Counted from the stretch's first letter, positions 9,763 to 19,904 are shown. The stretch is 64,000 nucleotides of DNA from Saccharophagus sp. K07 (GCF_014336955.1 NZ_QRAI01000001.1:992001-1056000); one strand, 5' to 3'. The notes: generated by a model from the sequence alone, not told the origin. Numbers and translations are program-made.

Positions 9763-10503
9763 GTGAGTTCTGAGGCATTGCGGCATGTGGCCATCATCAT
9801 GGATGGCAATAATCGATGGGCCAAGCGAGAAGGCAAGCAGGGCATCATGGGACATCGCGTTGGAGTTGAGCGTATTCGCGATGTGCTAGAGGTCTGTCGC
9901 AAGAATCAGATCGAAGTGCTGACCGTATTCGCCTTTAGCAGTGAAAACTGGCGCCGTCCGCCGAAGGAGGTTGAGGCCTTGATGGGGCTTTTCCTTAGCT
10001 ATCTTCAGCGCGAAGCGCGCCGCTTGGCGGAAGAAGGGGTTCGGTTGCGGGTTATTGGCAACCGCAATCGTTTCAGCGCCAGTTTGCGCAATGCGATCGA
10101 AGAGGCGGAACGCACAGCGTCTCAAGGTGATTCGACCTTGGTCATAGCTGCCGATTACGGCGGTCAGTGGGATATGGCTCAGGCGGCTCGTCGTGTGGCG
10201 CAGGACGTTATGGAAGGGCGGTTGTCGCTTGATGATGTTGATGCAGATCGCATTGATCAGAACATGTCCACAACCGGTCTGCCGCCATTGGATCTTTTGA
10301 TTCGCACCGGTGGCGAGCTTCGCATCAGCAATTTTTTGCTGTGGCAGGCCGCCTATGCAGAGCTTTATTTCACCCCATTGTTATGGCCGGAATTTGATGC
10401 GACGGCCATGGAAGCCGCGATTGCCGACTTCTATCAACGCCAGCGCCGGTTTGGCCGTACTGCCGATCAATTGGCATCCAGTAAGGGCGTTTTCAGTGCT
10501 TAA
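9763..10503 (+). CDS. uppS: Undecaprenyl diphosphate synthase (cis-prenyltransferase)
   Basis: Makes the C55 lipid carrier for peptidoglycan and surface polysaccharides; 246 aa. The catalytic Asp is Asp14 in IMDGNNRWAK. SSENWRRPP and the C-terminal IRTGGELRISNFLLWQ are diagnostic. The start is GTG at 9763; an ATG four bases earlier is out of frame and stops at once. It overlaps cdsA. Confidence 0.97.
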   Translation: MSSEALRHVAIIMDGNNRWAKREGKQGIMGHRVGVERIRDVLEVCRKNQIEVLTVFAFSSENWRRPPKEVEALMGLFLSYLQREARRLAEEGVRLRVIGNRNRFSASLRNAIEEAERTASQGDSTLVIAADYGGQWDMAQAARRVAQDVMEGRLSLDDVDADRIDQNMSTTGLPPLDLLIRTGGELRISNFLLWQAAYAELYFTPLLWPEFDATAMEAAIADFYQRQRRFGRTADQLASSKGVFSA

Positions 10504-11314
10504 GCAACGAGTGATCACCGCTTTGGTGCTGGCTGCAGTTTTTCTCGGTGTGCTTTTTCTCTTCCCGCCGTTGGCATTTGCCGCGTTTGCCGCAGTTGCC
10601 GCCGCTATAGCTGCTTGGGAGTGGGCTAATCTCTGCCATCTTACGTCCACCAAGGCTCGGCTCATCTATGCATTTGTGATCCTTGGTGTGGGCGGAGGCT
10701 TGCTGGAGCTTTTGCGTGTATCGGATTTGATTACCCTGGATCAGCTGCTGTTACTGAGTTGTGTCTGGTGGGCGGTGGCGCTTTTGTTTGTGCAAGGGTA
10801 TCCCAGCAGCGTGATTTTATGGCGTCACCAGATTATTCGAATGGTAATTGGGGCCTTGGTGTTGATTCCGGGATTTATTGCCCTGATCCATTTGCGCAAC
10901 TTGGCAAATGGGCAGTGGTTGGTTATAGCGGTGGTATTGCTGGTGGCGGCGGCTGACATAGGCGCTTATTTTTCCGGGCGCCGATTTGGCCGGCACAAGC
11001 TCGCGCCGCAAGTGAGTCCTGGTAAATCCTGGGAGGGTGTTGCAGGCGGTGTGTTAGCCGTAGCGGTGTTGAGCATCGCGTATGCCTTGTCTCGCGGCGC
11101 ATCTGTAGGAGTCATCTTGGCGCTGGCTCTTCCTGCGGCGCTCGTATCTGTTGTTGGGGATCTTCTCGAGAGTATGCTGAAGCGCTTTCGCGGCATTAAG
11201 GATTCCGGGCAGATACTGCCAGGGCACGGCGGAGTTCTGGACCGCATCGACGGCCTGGTCGCAGCAGTTCCTGTATTCACTCTGGCGGTTATTACTGCTA
11301 ACAGAATGTTGTAG
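10496..11314 (+). CDS. cdsA: Phosphatidate cytidylyltransferase (CDP-diglyceride synthase)
   Basis: Integral membrane enzyme that makes CDP-diacylglycerol, the precursor of all phospholipids; 272 aa. It is strongly hydrophobic throughout and ends with the CdsA signature KDSGQILPGHGGVLDRIDG. The frame is open upstream inside uppS. I chose GTG at 10496 (VLKQRVITALVLAA), which overlaps the end of uppS by eight bases and puts the first membrane segment at the N-terminus. Confidence 0.95.
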   Translation: MLKQRVITALVLAAVFLGVLFLFPPLAFAAFAAVAAAIAAWEWANLCHLTSTKARLIYAFVILGVGGGLLELLRVSDLITLDQLLLLSCVWWAVALLFVQGYPSSVILWRHQIIRMVIGALVLIPGFIALIHLRNLANGQWLVIAVVLLVAAADIGAYFSGRRFGRHKLAPQVSPGKSWEGVAGGVLAVAVLSIAYALSRGASVGVILALALPAALVSVVGDLLESMLKRFRGIKDSGQILPGHGGVLDRIDGLVAAVPVFTLAVITANRML

Positions 11315-11322
11315 GAGACCTT

Positions 11323-12510
11323 ATGCAGCGGCTAACTGTACTGGGCTCCACCGGCTCAATTGGGGTAAATACTTTGGATGTGGTTAGCGATCATCTTGAC
11401 CGCTACCAGGTGTATGCCCTCGCAGCAAACAACAATGACGCCAAGTTGTTCGAGCAGATTGTGCGCTTTCAGCCCCGCTATGCGGTGCTGTGTGACGAAA
11501 CAGCGGCGGCGCGGTTGCGCGAACGTACCAAAAGCGCGCACTTGTCGACCGAAATTCTGTGTGGCGAAAAAGAGTTGGTGAACGTCGCCAGCAATGCAGA
11601 AGTGGATACGGTTGTCGCAGCAGTCGTTGGTGCGGCGGGTTTACCAGCGACTATGGCTGCTGTGACAAGCGGCAAACGGGTTTTGCTGGCGAACAAAGAA
11701 TCCCTGGTAATGGCTGGTCGTTTGTTCATGGAAGCTGTGCGTGAAAACGGCGCGCAGTTATTACCAGTGGACAGCGAGCACAACGCGATTTTCCAGTGTT
11801 TGCCGCAGCCTTTTGTCGATCTGTATTCCGCCGGGGTGCGTCGCCTCCTGCTCACAGGATCCGGCGGACCTTTTCGTGAATTTGAACTAGGCTCATTCTC
11901 TAGCATTACGCCAGAACAGGCGTGTGCACACCCCAACTGGAACATGGGGAAAAAAATCTCGGTGGATTCGGCCACCATGATGAATAAAGGGCTTGAATAT
12001 ATTGAGGCGTGTTGGCTGTTTGGCGCATCGCCTGAGCAAATTGAAGTTGTCCTTCATCCACAAAGCATCATTCACTCGATGGTGGAGTTTGTGGACGGTT
12101 CCGTGCTGGCGCAGATGGGACAACCGGATATGCGGACACCGATTGCTCACTGTCTCGCTTGGCCGGAGCGCATTAAAAATCGTGTTTCCAGTCTGAACTT
12201 TTTGCAGTTGGGAAGTCTGAGCTTCGGCGCGCCGGACCCGCAGCGGTATCCATGTTTGTACGCCGCAGTCACAGCTTTCAAAGAGGGCGGAACAGCACCC
12301 GCAGCACTGAACGCGGTCAATGAAGTGGCGGTAGCCGAGTTCCTGGCAGGTCGTATTCGTTTCACCCAGATTGCCGAAACCGTCGATCAGGTCATGCAGG
12401 GGTGGCAGTCCTGGGAGCCGCGAGATCTCGATTGCGTAATTCAAGCCGATCAGCTAGCTCGAGTGCGAGCCAAAGAAACATTAATGGCACGCGCTTGTGC
12501 GGTGTCGTGA
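11323..12510 (+). CDS. dxr: 1-deoxy-D-xylulose 5-phosphate reductoisomerase
   Basis: Second step of the MEP isoprenoid pathway, supplying precursors for the UppS product; 395 aa. The NADPH-binding start is LTVLGSTGSIGVNTLDV. Metal and substrate residues lie in LLPVDSEHNAIFQCL, and GSGGPFRE and KISVDSATMMNKGLE are also present. AGGAG precedes the ATG. Confidence 0.98.
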   Translation: MQRLTVLGSTGSIGVNTLDVVSDHLDRYQVYALAANNNDAKLFEQIVRFQPRYAVLCDETAAARLRERTKSAHLSTEILCGEKELVNVASNAEVDTVVAAVVGAAGLPATMAAVTSGKRVLLANKESLVMAGRLFMEAVRENGAQLLPVDSEHNAIFQCLPQPFVDLYSAGVRRLLLTGSGGPFREFELGSFSSITPEQACAHPNWNMGKKISVDSATMMNKGLEYIEACWLFGASPEQIEVVLHPQSIIHSMVEFVDGSVLAQMGQPDMRTPIAHCLAWPERIKNRVSSLNFLQLGSLSFGAPDPQRYPCLYAAVTAFKEGGTAPAALNAVNEVAVAEFLAGRIRFTQIAETVDQVMQGWQSWEPRDLDCVIQADQLARVRAKETLMARACAVS

Positions 12511-12537
12511 CATTTGAAGACTAGGTGGTAGAAGTTC

Positions 12538-13890
12538 ATGGATCTAATCCAAACCATTGCAGGCTTTCTGGTCGCTCTATTCATACTGGTGAGCGTGCAC
12601 GAGTTTGGGCACTTTTATGTGGCTCGTTTGTGCGGTGTAAAAGTGCTGCGTTTTTGTATCGGCATGGGCAAACCATTCTGGTCATTCCGTGATCGCCATG
12701 GTACAGAGTTTGGCCTCGCGCCAATTCCGTTGGGTGGTTACGTCAAAATGCTCGATGAGCGAGAAGTGGATGTCCCGCCTGAAGAGCGCCATCTCAGCTA
12801 CAACGGCAAATCCGTATGGCAGCGCATCGCTATTCTGAGTGCCGGGCCGCTGGCCAATTTCCTGCTCGCATTAGTGATCTTTTTTGTCTTGTTGTTATCG
12901 TCCGGCAGTGTCGGTATAGCGCCTGTTGTTGGATTGGTCGAGAAAGACTCTCCTGCCGATAAAGCCGGCTTGGAAATCGGGCAAGAAATCGTGGCGGTCG
13001 ATGGGGTTCCCACCCCGACGAGCCAAGCAGTAATGGAGCGTTTGTTCATGCGCTTGGGGGAAACGGGTATTCTCGAATTGCGCGTAAGACAAACGGATTC
13101 TGATCTCTACTACGACCTTAATATTCCCCTGAGCAGCTGGTTGAGCGATGCACGGGATCCCAATCCAATCGAGGGGCTGGGGTTCGATTTTTATCTACGA
13201 TCAGTGATATTTGGGGACGCTCAGCCCGGCACCCCCGCCGAACGCGCAGGCCTGAAGGCCGGCGATGTGTTGCGCACGGTCAACGGCGAAGTTCTGCCTG
13301 GCGTTGATCATTTTATAAAGTTGATTCGCAGCTCCGTAGGTCAGCCGCTGGATATTGAGGTCCGTCGCAATGATGAAACCGTGCGCTTGTCGGTGGTGCC
13401 TGAGATGAAGACTTTGGACGATGGTACTCAAGTTGGGCAGATAGGCGTGGCATTAGGTTACGGCCCGTGGCCGCAACATCTGATACGACAGGAATCCTAT
13501 GGCCCATTGAAAGCAATGTGGCTGGGATTTAATCGCACTATAGACACCTCCGTGTTTGTTCTTGTCTCCCTGAAAAAACTGATCGTCGGCGAAATTTCGA
13601 CGAAGAACTTGAGCGGCCCTATTGGCATTGCTAAAGTGGCGGGCGATCACGCCAGGGCAGGTTTAGTGTATTTCGTTGAATTTCTTGCGATTCTCAGCGT
13701 TTACCTGGGTGTTCTGAACCTGCTGCCCATCCCCGTTTTGGACGGTGGACACATTCTCTACTCCATTGCTGAAGCCATTAAAGGAAGCCCGCTTTCGGAG
13801 CGGGTGCAGATGTTTGGCTATAGCCTCGGCCTAGTGATTTTGGCCGGTGTGATGGTAATGGCTTTTTACAACGACTTGCTGCGGTTGTAA
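12538..13890 (+). CDS. rseP: Site-2 protease RseP
   Basis: Inner-membrane zinc metalloprotease that releases sigma-E by cutting its anti-sigma factor; 450 aa. The zinc motif HEFGH is at residues 21-25 in the first membrane segment. Two PDZ domains follow in the periplasmic part (GLVEKDSPADKAGL and GTPAERAGLKAGD). The second active-site segment is LLPIPVLDGGH near the C-terminus. It lies directly upstream of bamA, whose defects are what this pathway senses. Confidence 0.97.
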   Translation: MDLIQTIAGFLVALFILVSVHEFGHFYVARLCGVKVLRFCIGMGKPFWSFRDRHGTEFGLAPIPLGGYVKMLDEREVDVPPEERHLSYNGKSVWQRIAILSAGPLANFLLALVIFFVLLLSSGSVGIAPVVGLVEKDSPADKAGLEIGQEIVAVDGVPTPTSQAVMERLFMRLGETGILELRVRQTDSDLYYDLNIPLSSWLSDARDPNPIEGLGFDFYLRSVIFGDAQPGTPAERAGLKAGDVLRTVNGEVLPGVDHFIKLIRSSVGQPLDIEVRRNDETVRLSVVPEMKTLDDGTQVGQIGVALGYGPWPQHLIRQESYGPLKAMWLGFNRTIDTSVFVLVSLKKLIVGEISTKNLSGPIGIAKVAGDHARAGLVYFVEFLAILSVYLGVLNLLPIPVLDGGHILYSIAEAIKGSPLSERVQMFGYSLGLVILAGVMVMAFYNDLLRL

Positions 13891-13943
13891 CTCAACGTGC
13901 GAGTCGCGCATTAACAATAAATTTCCAACCAGAAGAATTCATT

Positions 13944-16616
13944 TTGTCTGTGAAACCACTTGCCAAGTTTAAGAAGAAATCGTGTTTGATTGCACTGGCG
14001 GTCGCATTGTCTGGCCATGTTCAGGCGAACAGTTTCCGCATAGAGGACATTCGGGTGGAGGGATTGCAGCGGGTATCCGCTAGCCCTGTGTTCGCTGCTC
14101 TTCCCATAGCATCGGGTGATTTTGCTGACGCTGAATCCATTCGCACAGCAGTGAAATCGCTTTTTGCCACTGGTTTTTTCGATGACATCGAAGTTTTGCA
14201 GGATGGCAATGTCGTTATCTTTCGCGTGAAAGAACGGCCGACCATTAGCGAGATTACCATTAAGGGTAATAAAGCGATCAAAACAGAAGCCCTGATGGAC
14301 GCCATGAAGAAAAATGATCTGGCGGAAGGGCAGATCTTCCAACGTGGAACATTGGACATCATCCTTAATGAGTTGGAACGTCAGTATGTAGCACAAGGCC
14401 GCTATTCGGCAGACGTAACTGCCAATATTGTCGATTTGCCGCACAACCAGGTCAAAGTCGAAATTCAGGTGGATGAAGGCAAAGTAGCCTCCATTAAGCA
14501 CATTAATATCGTCGGTAACGAAGTATTTAGCGATAAAGAACTATTGGAGTTGTTCGAGCTAACGTCTACCGGCTGGCTTTCCTGGATCACGAGCGACGAC
14601 CGCTATGCGCGGGAAAAACTCAAAGGTGATATAGAGAAACTGGAATCATATTATCTGGACCGCGGATACCTGGATTTTCGTGTGGTATCTACGCAGGTGT
14701 CTCTCAGCCCCGACCAAAAATCTGTTTATATCACCCTCAATATTCATGAAGGCGATGTTTATACCGTTAATAAAATAGATTTGGCTGGTGAATTGATTGT
14801 TCCGGAACAACAAATTCGCCAGCTGGTTATGTTGCGAGAGGGTGCAACTTTTTCGCAGGTTCTGATGACGTCTACATCAGAATACATGACCAGTCTATTG
14901 GGTAATGCCGGTTATACCAATGCTGAAGTAAAAGGAATTCCAACTCCAAATCCCGAAACCAAAACTGTTGACGTAACGTTTTTTGTTAACCCATCGCAAC
15001 GGGTGTACGTGCGCCGTATTGAGTTTAGAGGTAATACAAAAACCCAGGACGAAGTGTTGCGACGTGAAATGCGCCAGATGGAAGCATCTTCTGCTTCCAA
15101 TGCCAAAATCCAGCAAGGAAAAGTTCGTCTCGAGCGCTTAGGCTTTTTTAAAGAGGTTAACGTTCAAAATAAGGAAGTGCCCGGCGCGTCTGACCTTATT
15201 GATGTGGAATATACCGTTGAAGAGCAGCCTTCTGCTTCCATTAATGCCAGCATAGGCTACAGCCAAGGATATGGACTTCTATTGGGAGCATCCCTGCAAC
15301 ATAACAACTGGCAGGGAAGTGGTAAGCAAGTGGGAATTTCGGTTAACCATAGCCAATATCAAACACTGTATAACTTTTCCTATGTCGATCCCTATTTCAC
15401 CCCTGATGGCGTGAGCCGCGGTATCAGTCTGTACTACAGCGCTCGCGATTACGCCAAAATTAATGTCGCTTCCTATACAACAGATACATACGGTCTAAAT
15501 TTCAGTTTTGGTTATCCGATTTCGGAAATTCAACGCTTGAATTACACCTTTGGCTACAGCCATCTGAGTGTAAAAACGGGTAGCTATACCGTTCAGGAAA
15601 TTCGCCGCACTCCGTTCGAGCTGGATTTGACAAGCAGACCGCAATTTTATGTAAAGGCCTCGGATCTAGCGAGGCTTAATGACCTTTTGGGGGGCGTTCC
15701 CGTTGAGGACGTGAGTTTGCCGGTTGGTGTTGTAACGGAAGATATGCTGGTAAGCACACCTCCAGGATTCGTTGATATTTACGGCGATGAATTTGACAGC
15801 TTTACCGCTGGTATTTCCTGGATGCGCAACACATTAAACCGCGGCATCATGGCCACTCGCGGCAGTAAGCAGACTTTGACATTGGATGTTTCTGTTCCAG
15901 GAAGTGACTTGGAATACTATACGCTTCAGTATGAAGGGCAGATTTTTGTGCCTTTGACGCAGCAGCTGACTATGCGCTTCCGGACATCGCTGGGTTATGG
16001 TGACGGATACGGCAGTATGGATCGACTGCCTTTCTTCAAGAATTTTTATTCCGGTGGGTTTGGCTCTGTTCGCGGGTTCCGTCGCAGTTCTCTCGGACCC
16101 CATGCATCGTCATACGGCAACTATATAAGCGATTACACCGATTATTTGGCCTTCGACAGCAATGGTGATGGCATCAACGATACCTACCAAGAGACCGGCG
16201 CTGCCTATGTGTTGTGTGATCAAGCGTTGACGAATTCGCAGGGTCGTCAGCTGTGTGGTGAAAATGAATTGATGCGTAGTTACGGCTCTTTATATACGCG
16301 CAACAGGGCATTTGGTGGCAATATGTTGGTTGAGTTCGGTGCGGACTTAATTTTTCCGTTGCCATTTATTGATGACCAACGCTCGTTCCAAACGTCGCTG
16401 TTTCTCGACGTGGGCAACGTATTTGATACTGAGTGTAGCGAAACACAAGTCAATTGCTACAGCTTTGATGCAGATGAGTTGCGTGCGTCTGTCGGTATTG
16501 GTCTGAACTGGCTGTCTCCTATGGGGCCGTTGACATTCAGTCTGGCAAAAACTCTGAAATACAACGAAAGCGATGACCGAGAAGGATTCCAGTTTTCTTT
16601 GGGAGCGCCGTTCTAG
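13944..16616 (+). CDS. bamA: Outer-membrane assembly factor BamA
   Basis: Central beta-barrel of the BAM complex; 890 aa, about 80 longer than E. coli BamA. It has a signal peptide ending near HVQANS, five POTRA domains (about 25-430) and a C-terminal Omp85 barrel with VRGF of loop 6 near residue 709. The extra length is in extracellular loops. One insert is about 45 residues (near 590-625). A second, after VRGF, contains an EF-hand-like DSNGDGINDT (about 738-747) and two cysteines 13 apart. The start is TTG at 13944, chosen because it opens the signal peptide MSVKPLAKFKKKSCL. Confidence 0.97.
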   Translation: MSVKPLAKFKKKSCLIALAVALSGHVQANSFRIEDIRVEGLQRVSASPVFAALPIASGDFADAESIRTAVKSLFATGFFDDIEVLQDGNVVIFRVKERPTISEITIKGNKAIKTEALMDAMKKNDLAEGQIFQRGTLDIILNELERQYVAQGRYSADVTANIVDLPHNQVKVEIQVDEGKVASIKHINIVGNEVFSDKELLELFELTSTGWLSWITSDDRYAREKLKGDIEKLESYYLDRGYLDFRVVSTQVSLSPDQKSVYITLNIHEGDVYTVNKIDLAGELIVPEQQIRQLVMLREGATFSQVLMTSTSEYMTSLLGNAGYTNAEVKGIPTPNPETKTVDVTFFVNPSQRVYVRRIEFRGNTKTQDEVLRREMRQMEASSASNAKIQQGKVRLERLGFFKEVNVQNKEVPGASDLIDVEYTVEEQPSASINASIGYSQGYGLLLGASLQHNNWQGSGKQVGISVNHSQYQTLYNFSYVDPYFTPDGVSRGISLYYSARDYAKINVASYTTDTYGLNFSFGYPISEIQRLNYTFGYSHLSVKTGSYTVQEIRRTPFELDLTSRPQFYVKASDLARLNDLLGGVPVEDVSLPVGVVTEDMLVSTPPGFVDIYGDEFDSFTAGISWMRNTLNRGIMATRGSKQTLTLDVSVPGSDLEYYTLQYEGQIFVPLTQQLTMRFRTSLGYGDGYGSMDRLPFFKNFYSGGFGSVRGFRRSSLGPHASSYGNYISDYTDYLAFDSNGDGINDTYQETGAAYVLCDQALTNSQGRQLCGENELMRSYGSLYTRNRAFGGNMLVEFGADLIFPLPFIDDQRSFQTSLFLDVGNVFDTECSETQVNCYSFDADELRASVGIGLNWLSPMGPLTFSLAKTLKYNESDDREGFQFSLGAPF

Positions 16617-16693
16617 CGCTATTTATTCGTGATTCTGCTGCACCATATAAAACCTACAGCGGACCAATAAAACAAATTTGAGGAGTATTGATA

Positions 16694-17281
16694 ATGCGTA
16701 TCGCAAAAATGATCATGGCGGGATTGATATTCAGTTTCGCTCAAGTGGCTTTCGCAGCGGGTGCGACAAAGGTTGCTGTTTTGGATGTTGAAGCATTGGT
16801 GTTGGGTTCTGAGGCTGGTAAAAATGGTATGGCCCAGCTGGAGAAAAATGCTGAGTTCGCCACCTTAAAAACCAAATTGGATAATCTTGAAGCGGAATTA
16901 AAAACCTTGGACGAACAGGGAAAAACCCAAGGTTTGACATGGGGCGAAGACAAGAAAAAAGAACATCGTGAAAAGATGGCGAACATTGCCAACGAGCGCC
17001 GCGAGACAATGGCGATGCTGTCGCGTGGGCAGGAAATGGTTTACGTCCAACTGTTGAATGCCATGCAGCCCGCAATTTCAGCAGCTTTGAATGCTGTAAT
17101 GGCAACGGAAGGTATCGATTTGGTTTTGGATAGCAAAACCGCAGTATTTCGCTCTCCGACATCTGATATTACTCTGATGGTTTTGGATCGGCTGAACAAA
17201 ATAAATGCAGAAGCGGCTGAAAACGCAAAAAAATCCGCTAAAAGTAATGAAAAAGCCAAAGACACCAAGAAGAAAAACTGA
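16694..17281 (+). CDS. skp: Periplasmic chaperone Skp/OmpH
   Basis: Holds unfolded outer-membrane proteins for BamA; 195 aa. It has a signal peptide (MRIAKMIMAGLIFSFAQVAFA) and a long charged helical arm (KLDNLEAELKTL... to about residue 115). The C-terminal tail is lysine-rich and low in complexity (KKSAKSNEKAKDTKKKN). The ATG at 16694 follows GAGGAG with good spacing; a TTG two codons earlier is less likely. Confidence 0.92.
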   Translation: MRIAKMIMAGLIFSFAQVAFAAGATKVAVLDVEALVLGSEAGKNGMAQLEKNAEFATLKTKLDNLEAELKTLDEQGKTQGLTWGEDKKKEHREKMANIANERRETMAMLSRGQEMVYVQLLNAMQPAISAALNAVMATEGIDLVLDSKTAVFRSPTSDITLMVLDRLNKINAEAAENAKKSAKSNEKAKDTKKKN

Positions 17282-17392
17282 CGCCTAGTATGGCAATGGA
17301 AGAGTTTTGTTAGGGACGTCGTTTGATGATGACAAATCCTGCAAAGCGTTTTGTCTGTTGCTCTTAAAACTCCGTTATCGGTAGTCAGACAT

Positions 17393-18445
17393 ATGAATAA
17401 CAGCTTTACATTGCAGCAGCTTGCGGAAATTCTGCAGGCGAAATGGATTGGCGATCCGGACTATAAAGTCATTGGTATCGCCAGTTTGGATAAGGCTGAG
17501 CCGCATCATTTATCTTTTTTAAGCAAGAAAAAATATGAGGGGCATTTACACAGCACCCGCGCTGGGGTCGTGATTGTCAAACATGACGTTTCTGTGCCGG
17601 AGCGGTTGAATGCCCTGATAGTTCCGGATGCCTATTTGGCCTATGCCAAGGTAACCAAATTATTTTGCCGCCGTGTAAAACCGCAGGCTGGTATTCACCC
17701 TGGTGCTACGGTCGATCCTAGAGCAGTGGTGCCACCTTCTGTTTCAGTTGGTCCCGGTTGCTATATCGGCCCTAACGCGGTTATAGGGGAAAATACGGAA
17801 ATCCACGCAGGCGCCGTCATTAGCGCAGGCTGTCGTATAGGGGTGGATTGCATCATTTATCCCAATGCGGTGATTTATCACGATGTCGTTTTAGGGGACA
17901 GAGTCACCATTCATTCCGCAGCAGTAATCGGTGCTGATGGTTTTGGTTTTGCTCCATCTCGAGAGGGGTGGGTAAAGATTTATCAGCTCGGCAGTGTGCG
18001 TATAGGAAATGACGTAGAAATCGGTGCGAGCTCTACCGTGGATCGTGGTGCAATTGATGATACTGTTATTGAAGACGGGGTCATTATTGATGATCAGGTT
18101 CATGTCGCACACAACTGCAAAATTGGCCGCAATACTGCGATCGCGGGTTGTACAGGAATTGCAGGAAGCACAGAAATTGGTGAGAACTGTCTGATCGGTG
18201 GTTTGGTTGGTATAGGCGGACATTTAAAAATCGCCGACAATGTGCAGTTTAATGGCAGCACAGCTGTGACCAAATCGATTACCGAGGCGGGCATATACTC
18301 ATCGGGTACGGTGATTCAGGATGTGCACACTTGGCGAAGAAATGCGGTGCGATTCGGTCAGCTGGATCAATGGGTCGAACGGGTTAAGAATTTGGAAAAA
18401 CATGTTTTTCCCGAGCAGGAAGCTAACTCAAACAAGTCGGATTAA
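17393..18445 (+). CDS. lpxD: UDP-3-O-(3-hydroxyacyl)glucosamine N-acyltransferase
   Basis: Third step of lipid A synthesis; 350 aa. An N-terminal uridine-binding domain (MNNSFTLQQLAEILQ...) is followed by a left-handed beta-helix of hexapeptide repeats (about 105-300) containing the catalytic His region DDQVHVAHNCKIG. The frame extends 14 codons further upstream, but the ATG at 17393 matches the family start. Confidence 0.96.
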   Translation: MNNSFTLQQLAEILQAKWIGDPDYKVIGIASLDKAEPHHLSFLSKKKYEGHLHSTRAGVVIVKHDVSVPERLNALIVPDAYLAYAKVTKLFCRRVKPQAGIHPGATVDPRAVVPPSVSVGPGCYIGPNAVIGENTEIHAGAVISAGCRIGVDCIIYPNAVIYHDVVLGDRVTIHSAAVIGADGFGFAPSREGWVKIYQLGSVRIGNDVEIGASSTVDRGAIDDTVIEDGVIIDDQVHVAHNCKIGRNTAIAGCTGIAGSTEIGENCLIGGLVGIGGHLKIADNVQFNGSTAVTKSITEAGIYSSGTVIQDVHTWRRNAVRFGQLDQWVERVKNLEKHVFPEQEANSNKSD

Positions 18446-18472
18446 CTAGAAGCTATTGCAAAATGCCCGTGC

Positions 18473-18501
18473 TTGGCTGATTTGGGGATGGCTTCTATAT
18501 A
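18473..18501 (+). promoter_or_regulatory. Candidate sigma-70 promoter before fabZ
   Basis: TTGGCT (18473-18478), a 17-base spacer and TATATA (18496-18501), about 70 bases before the fabZ start in a 124-base gap. It would allow fabZ-lpxA-lpxB-rnhB to be transcribed apart from the upstream bam genes. Confidence 0.45.
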
Positions 18502-18569
18502 CATGAATAAAACGCCTGCTGGGTTATGCTGGTCGGGCGCAATGAGAATTTATTTTTGGGGTTAGTCGT

Positions 18570-19010
18570 ATGATGGATGTCAATCAAATTCGGCGCTATC
18601 TGCCGCATCGTTATCCTTTTTTGTTGCTTGATCGCGTCGTTGAATTAAAAGAAGGCGAATCCATCGTTGCGTACAAGAATATTACGATCAACGAAGATGT
18701 ATTTAACGGCCACTTCCCCGATTATCCTGTTTTTCCTGGCGTGATGATTTTGGAAGCTATGGCGCAAGCCTGCGGTGTGCTCGGCTTTAAAACCATGGAT
18801 AAAACTCCTGAAGACGGTTCGATCTATCTGTATGCCGGAATTGATGACGCGCGTTTCAAAAAGCAGGTGGTTCCTGGCGACCAGCTTTTTATTGAAGCCA
18901 AAATCATTTCGGAAAAGCGCGGTATTTGGAAGTTCGAATGCGTCGCTAAGGTTGATGGTCAATTGGCTGCGAGCGCGACAATCATGTGTGCAGATCGCAA
19001 AGTATCCTAA
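18570..19010 (+). CDS. fabZ: 3-hydroxyacyl-ACP dehydratase FabZ
   Basis: Hot-dog-fold dehydratase of fatty-acid elongation; 146 aa. Catalytic residues His48 ([12 protein letters not shown]) and Glu62 (LEAMAQ) are intact. It shares its substrate, 3-hydroxyacyl-ACP, with LpxA and LpxD, which explains its place between lpxD and lpxA. A second ATG one codon later is possible. Confidence 0.97.
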   Translation: MMDVNQIRRYLPHRYPFLLLDRVVELKEGESIVAYKNITINEDVFNGHFPDYPVFPGVMILEAMAQACGVLGFKTMDKTPEDGSIYLYAGIDDARFKKQVVPGDQLFIEAKIISEKRGIWKFECVAKVDGQLAASATIMCADRKVS

Positions 19011-19028
19011 CGGGATGAAGCTCTGCTT

Positions 19029-19811
19029 ATGAATAAGAGTGACATTGATCCTCGTGCAGTCATTCATCCCTCAGCAATTTTGGGTGAAGGTGTTTCCGTT
19101 GGCCCATTTACGGTTATTGGACCCGATGTGGAAATTGGTGAAGGTACCACCATCGAATCCCATGTCGTGATAAAAGGGCCCACGAAAATTGGTCGATTCA
19201 ATAAAATCTTCCAGTTCTCCACTTTAGGTGAGGCGACTCCGGATCTGAAATATAAGGGAGAGCCTACTACGCTGACGATTGGCGATCACAATGTCATTCG
19301 CGAAGGCGTAACGATTCACCGGGGCACTATCCAAGACCGCGGCGACACCTTGATCGGCAATCACAATCTCTTGATGGCCTATGTACATATAGGCCACGAC
19401 AGCGTCATAGGAAATCATTGTATTTTGGTTAACAACGCTGCCTTGGCCGGCCATGTTGTTATTGACGATTGGGCGATTTTGAGCGGCTACACCCTGGTGC
19501 ACCAATTCTGCAAAATCGGTGCGCACGCTTTTACCGGAATGGGGGCTGCTGTCGGTAAGGATATTCCCGCTTTTGTGATGGTGGCTGGTGCTCCGGCCGC
19601 TGCGCGCAATATCAATGTCGAAGGGTTGAAGCGCAGAGGGTTTACCAAAGAGGATATCGCGGCTCTGAGCCACGCGTATAAGACCTTATATCGACGTGGC
19701 TTGACCATCGACGAGGCGTTGGTGGAGCTGCAAGAGCAAGCGTTGCACAATGCCCATATTCAGACGCTGATCGATTCGCTCAAAGCTTCTACCCGCGGCA
19801 TAGTGCGCTGA
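19029..19811 (+). CDS. lpxA: UDP-N-acetylglucosamine O-acyltransferase LpxA
   Basis: First step of lipid A synthesis; 260 aa. The left-handed beta-helix is built from hexapeptide repeats (IHPSAILGEGVSVGPFTVIG...). The catalytic His region is AYVHIGHDSVIGNHC, and the typical GAHAFTGMGAAVGKDIPAFV and helical C-terminus follow. Confidence 0.98.
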   Translation: MNKSDIDPRAVIHPSAILGEGVSVGPFTVIGPDVEIGEGTTIESHVVIKGPTKIGRFNKIFQFSTLGEATPDLKYKGEPTTLTIGDHNVIREGVTIHRGTIQDRGDTLIGNHNLLMAYVHIGHDSVIGNHCILVNNAALAGHVVIDDWAILSGYTLVHQFCKIGAHAFTGMGAAVGKDIPAFVMVAGAPAAARNINVEGLKRRGFTKEDIAALSHAYKTLYRRGLTIDEALVELQEQALHNAHIQTLIDSLKASTRGIVR

Positions 19812-19904
19812 ACAAAACATTGCGTTTGGTTCAGCGCATCCAGCGCTGGGACGGTTAAAACTCGCCAAAGATAATCCGCAAATCATTTATTTAGTCCGAG
19901 AATC

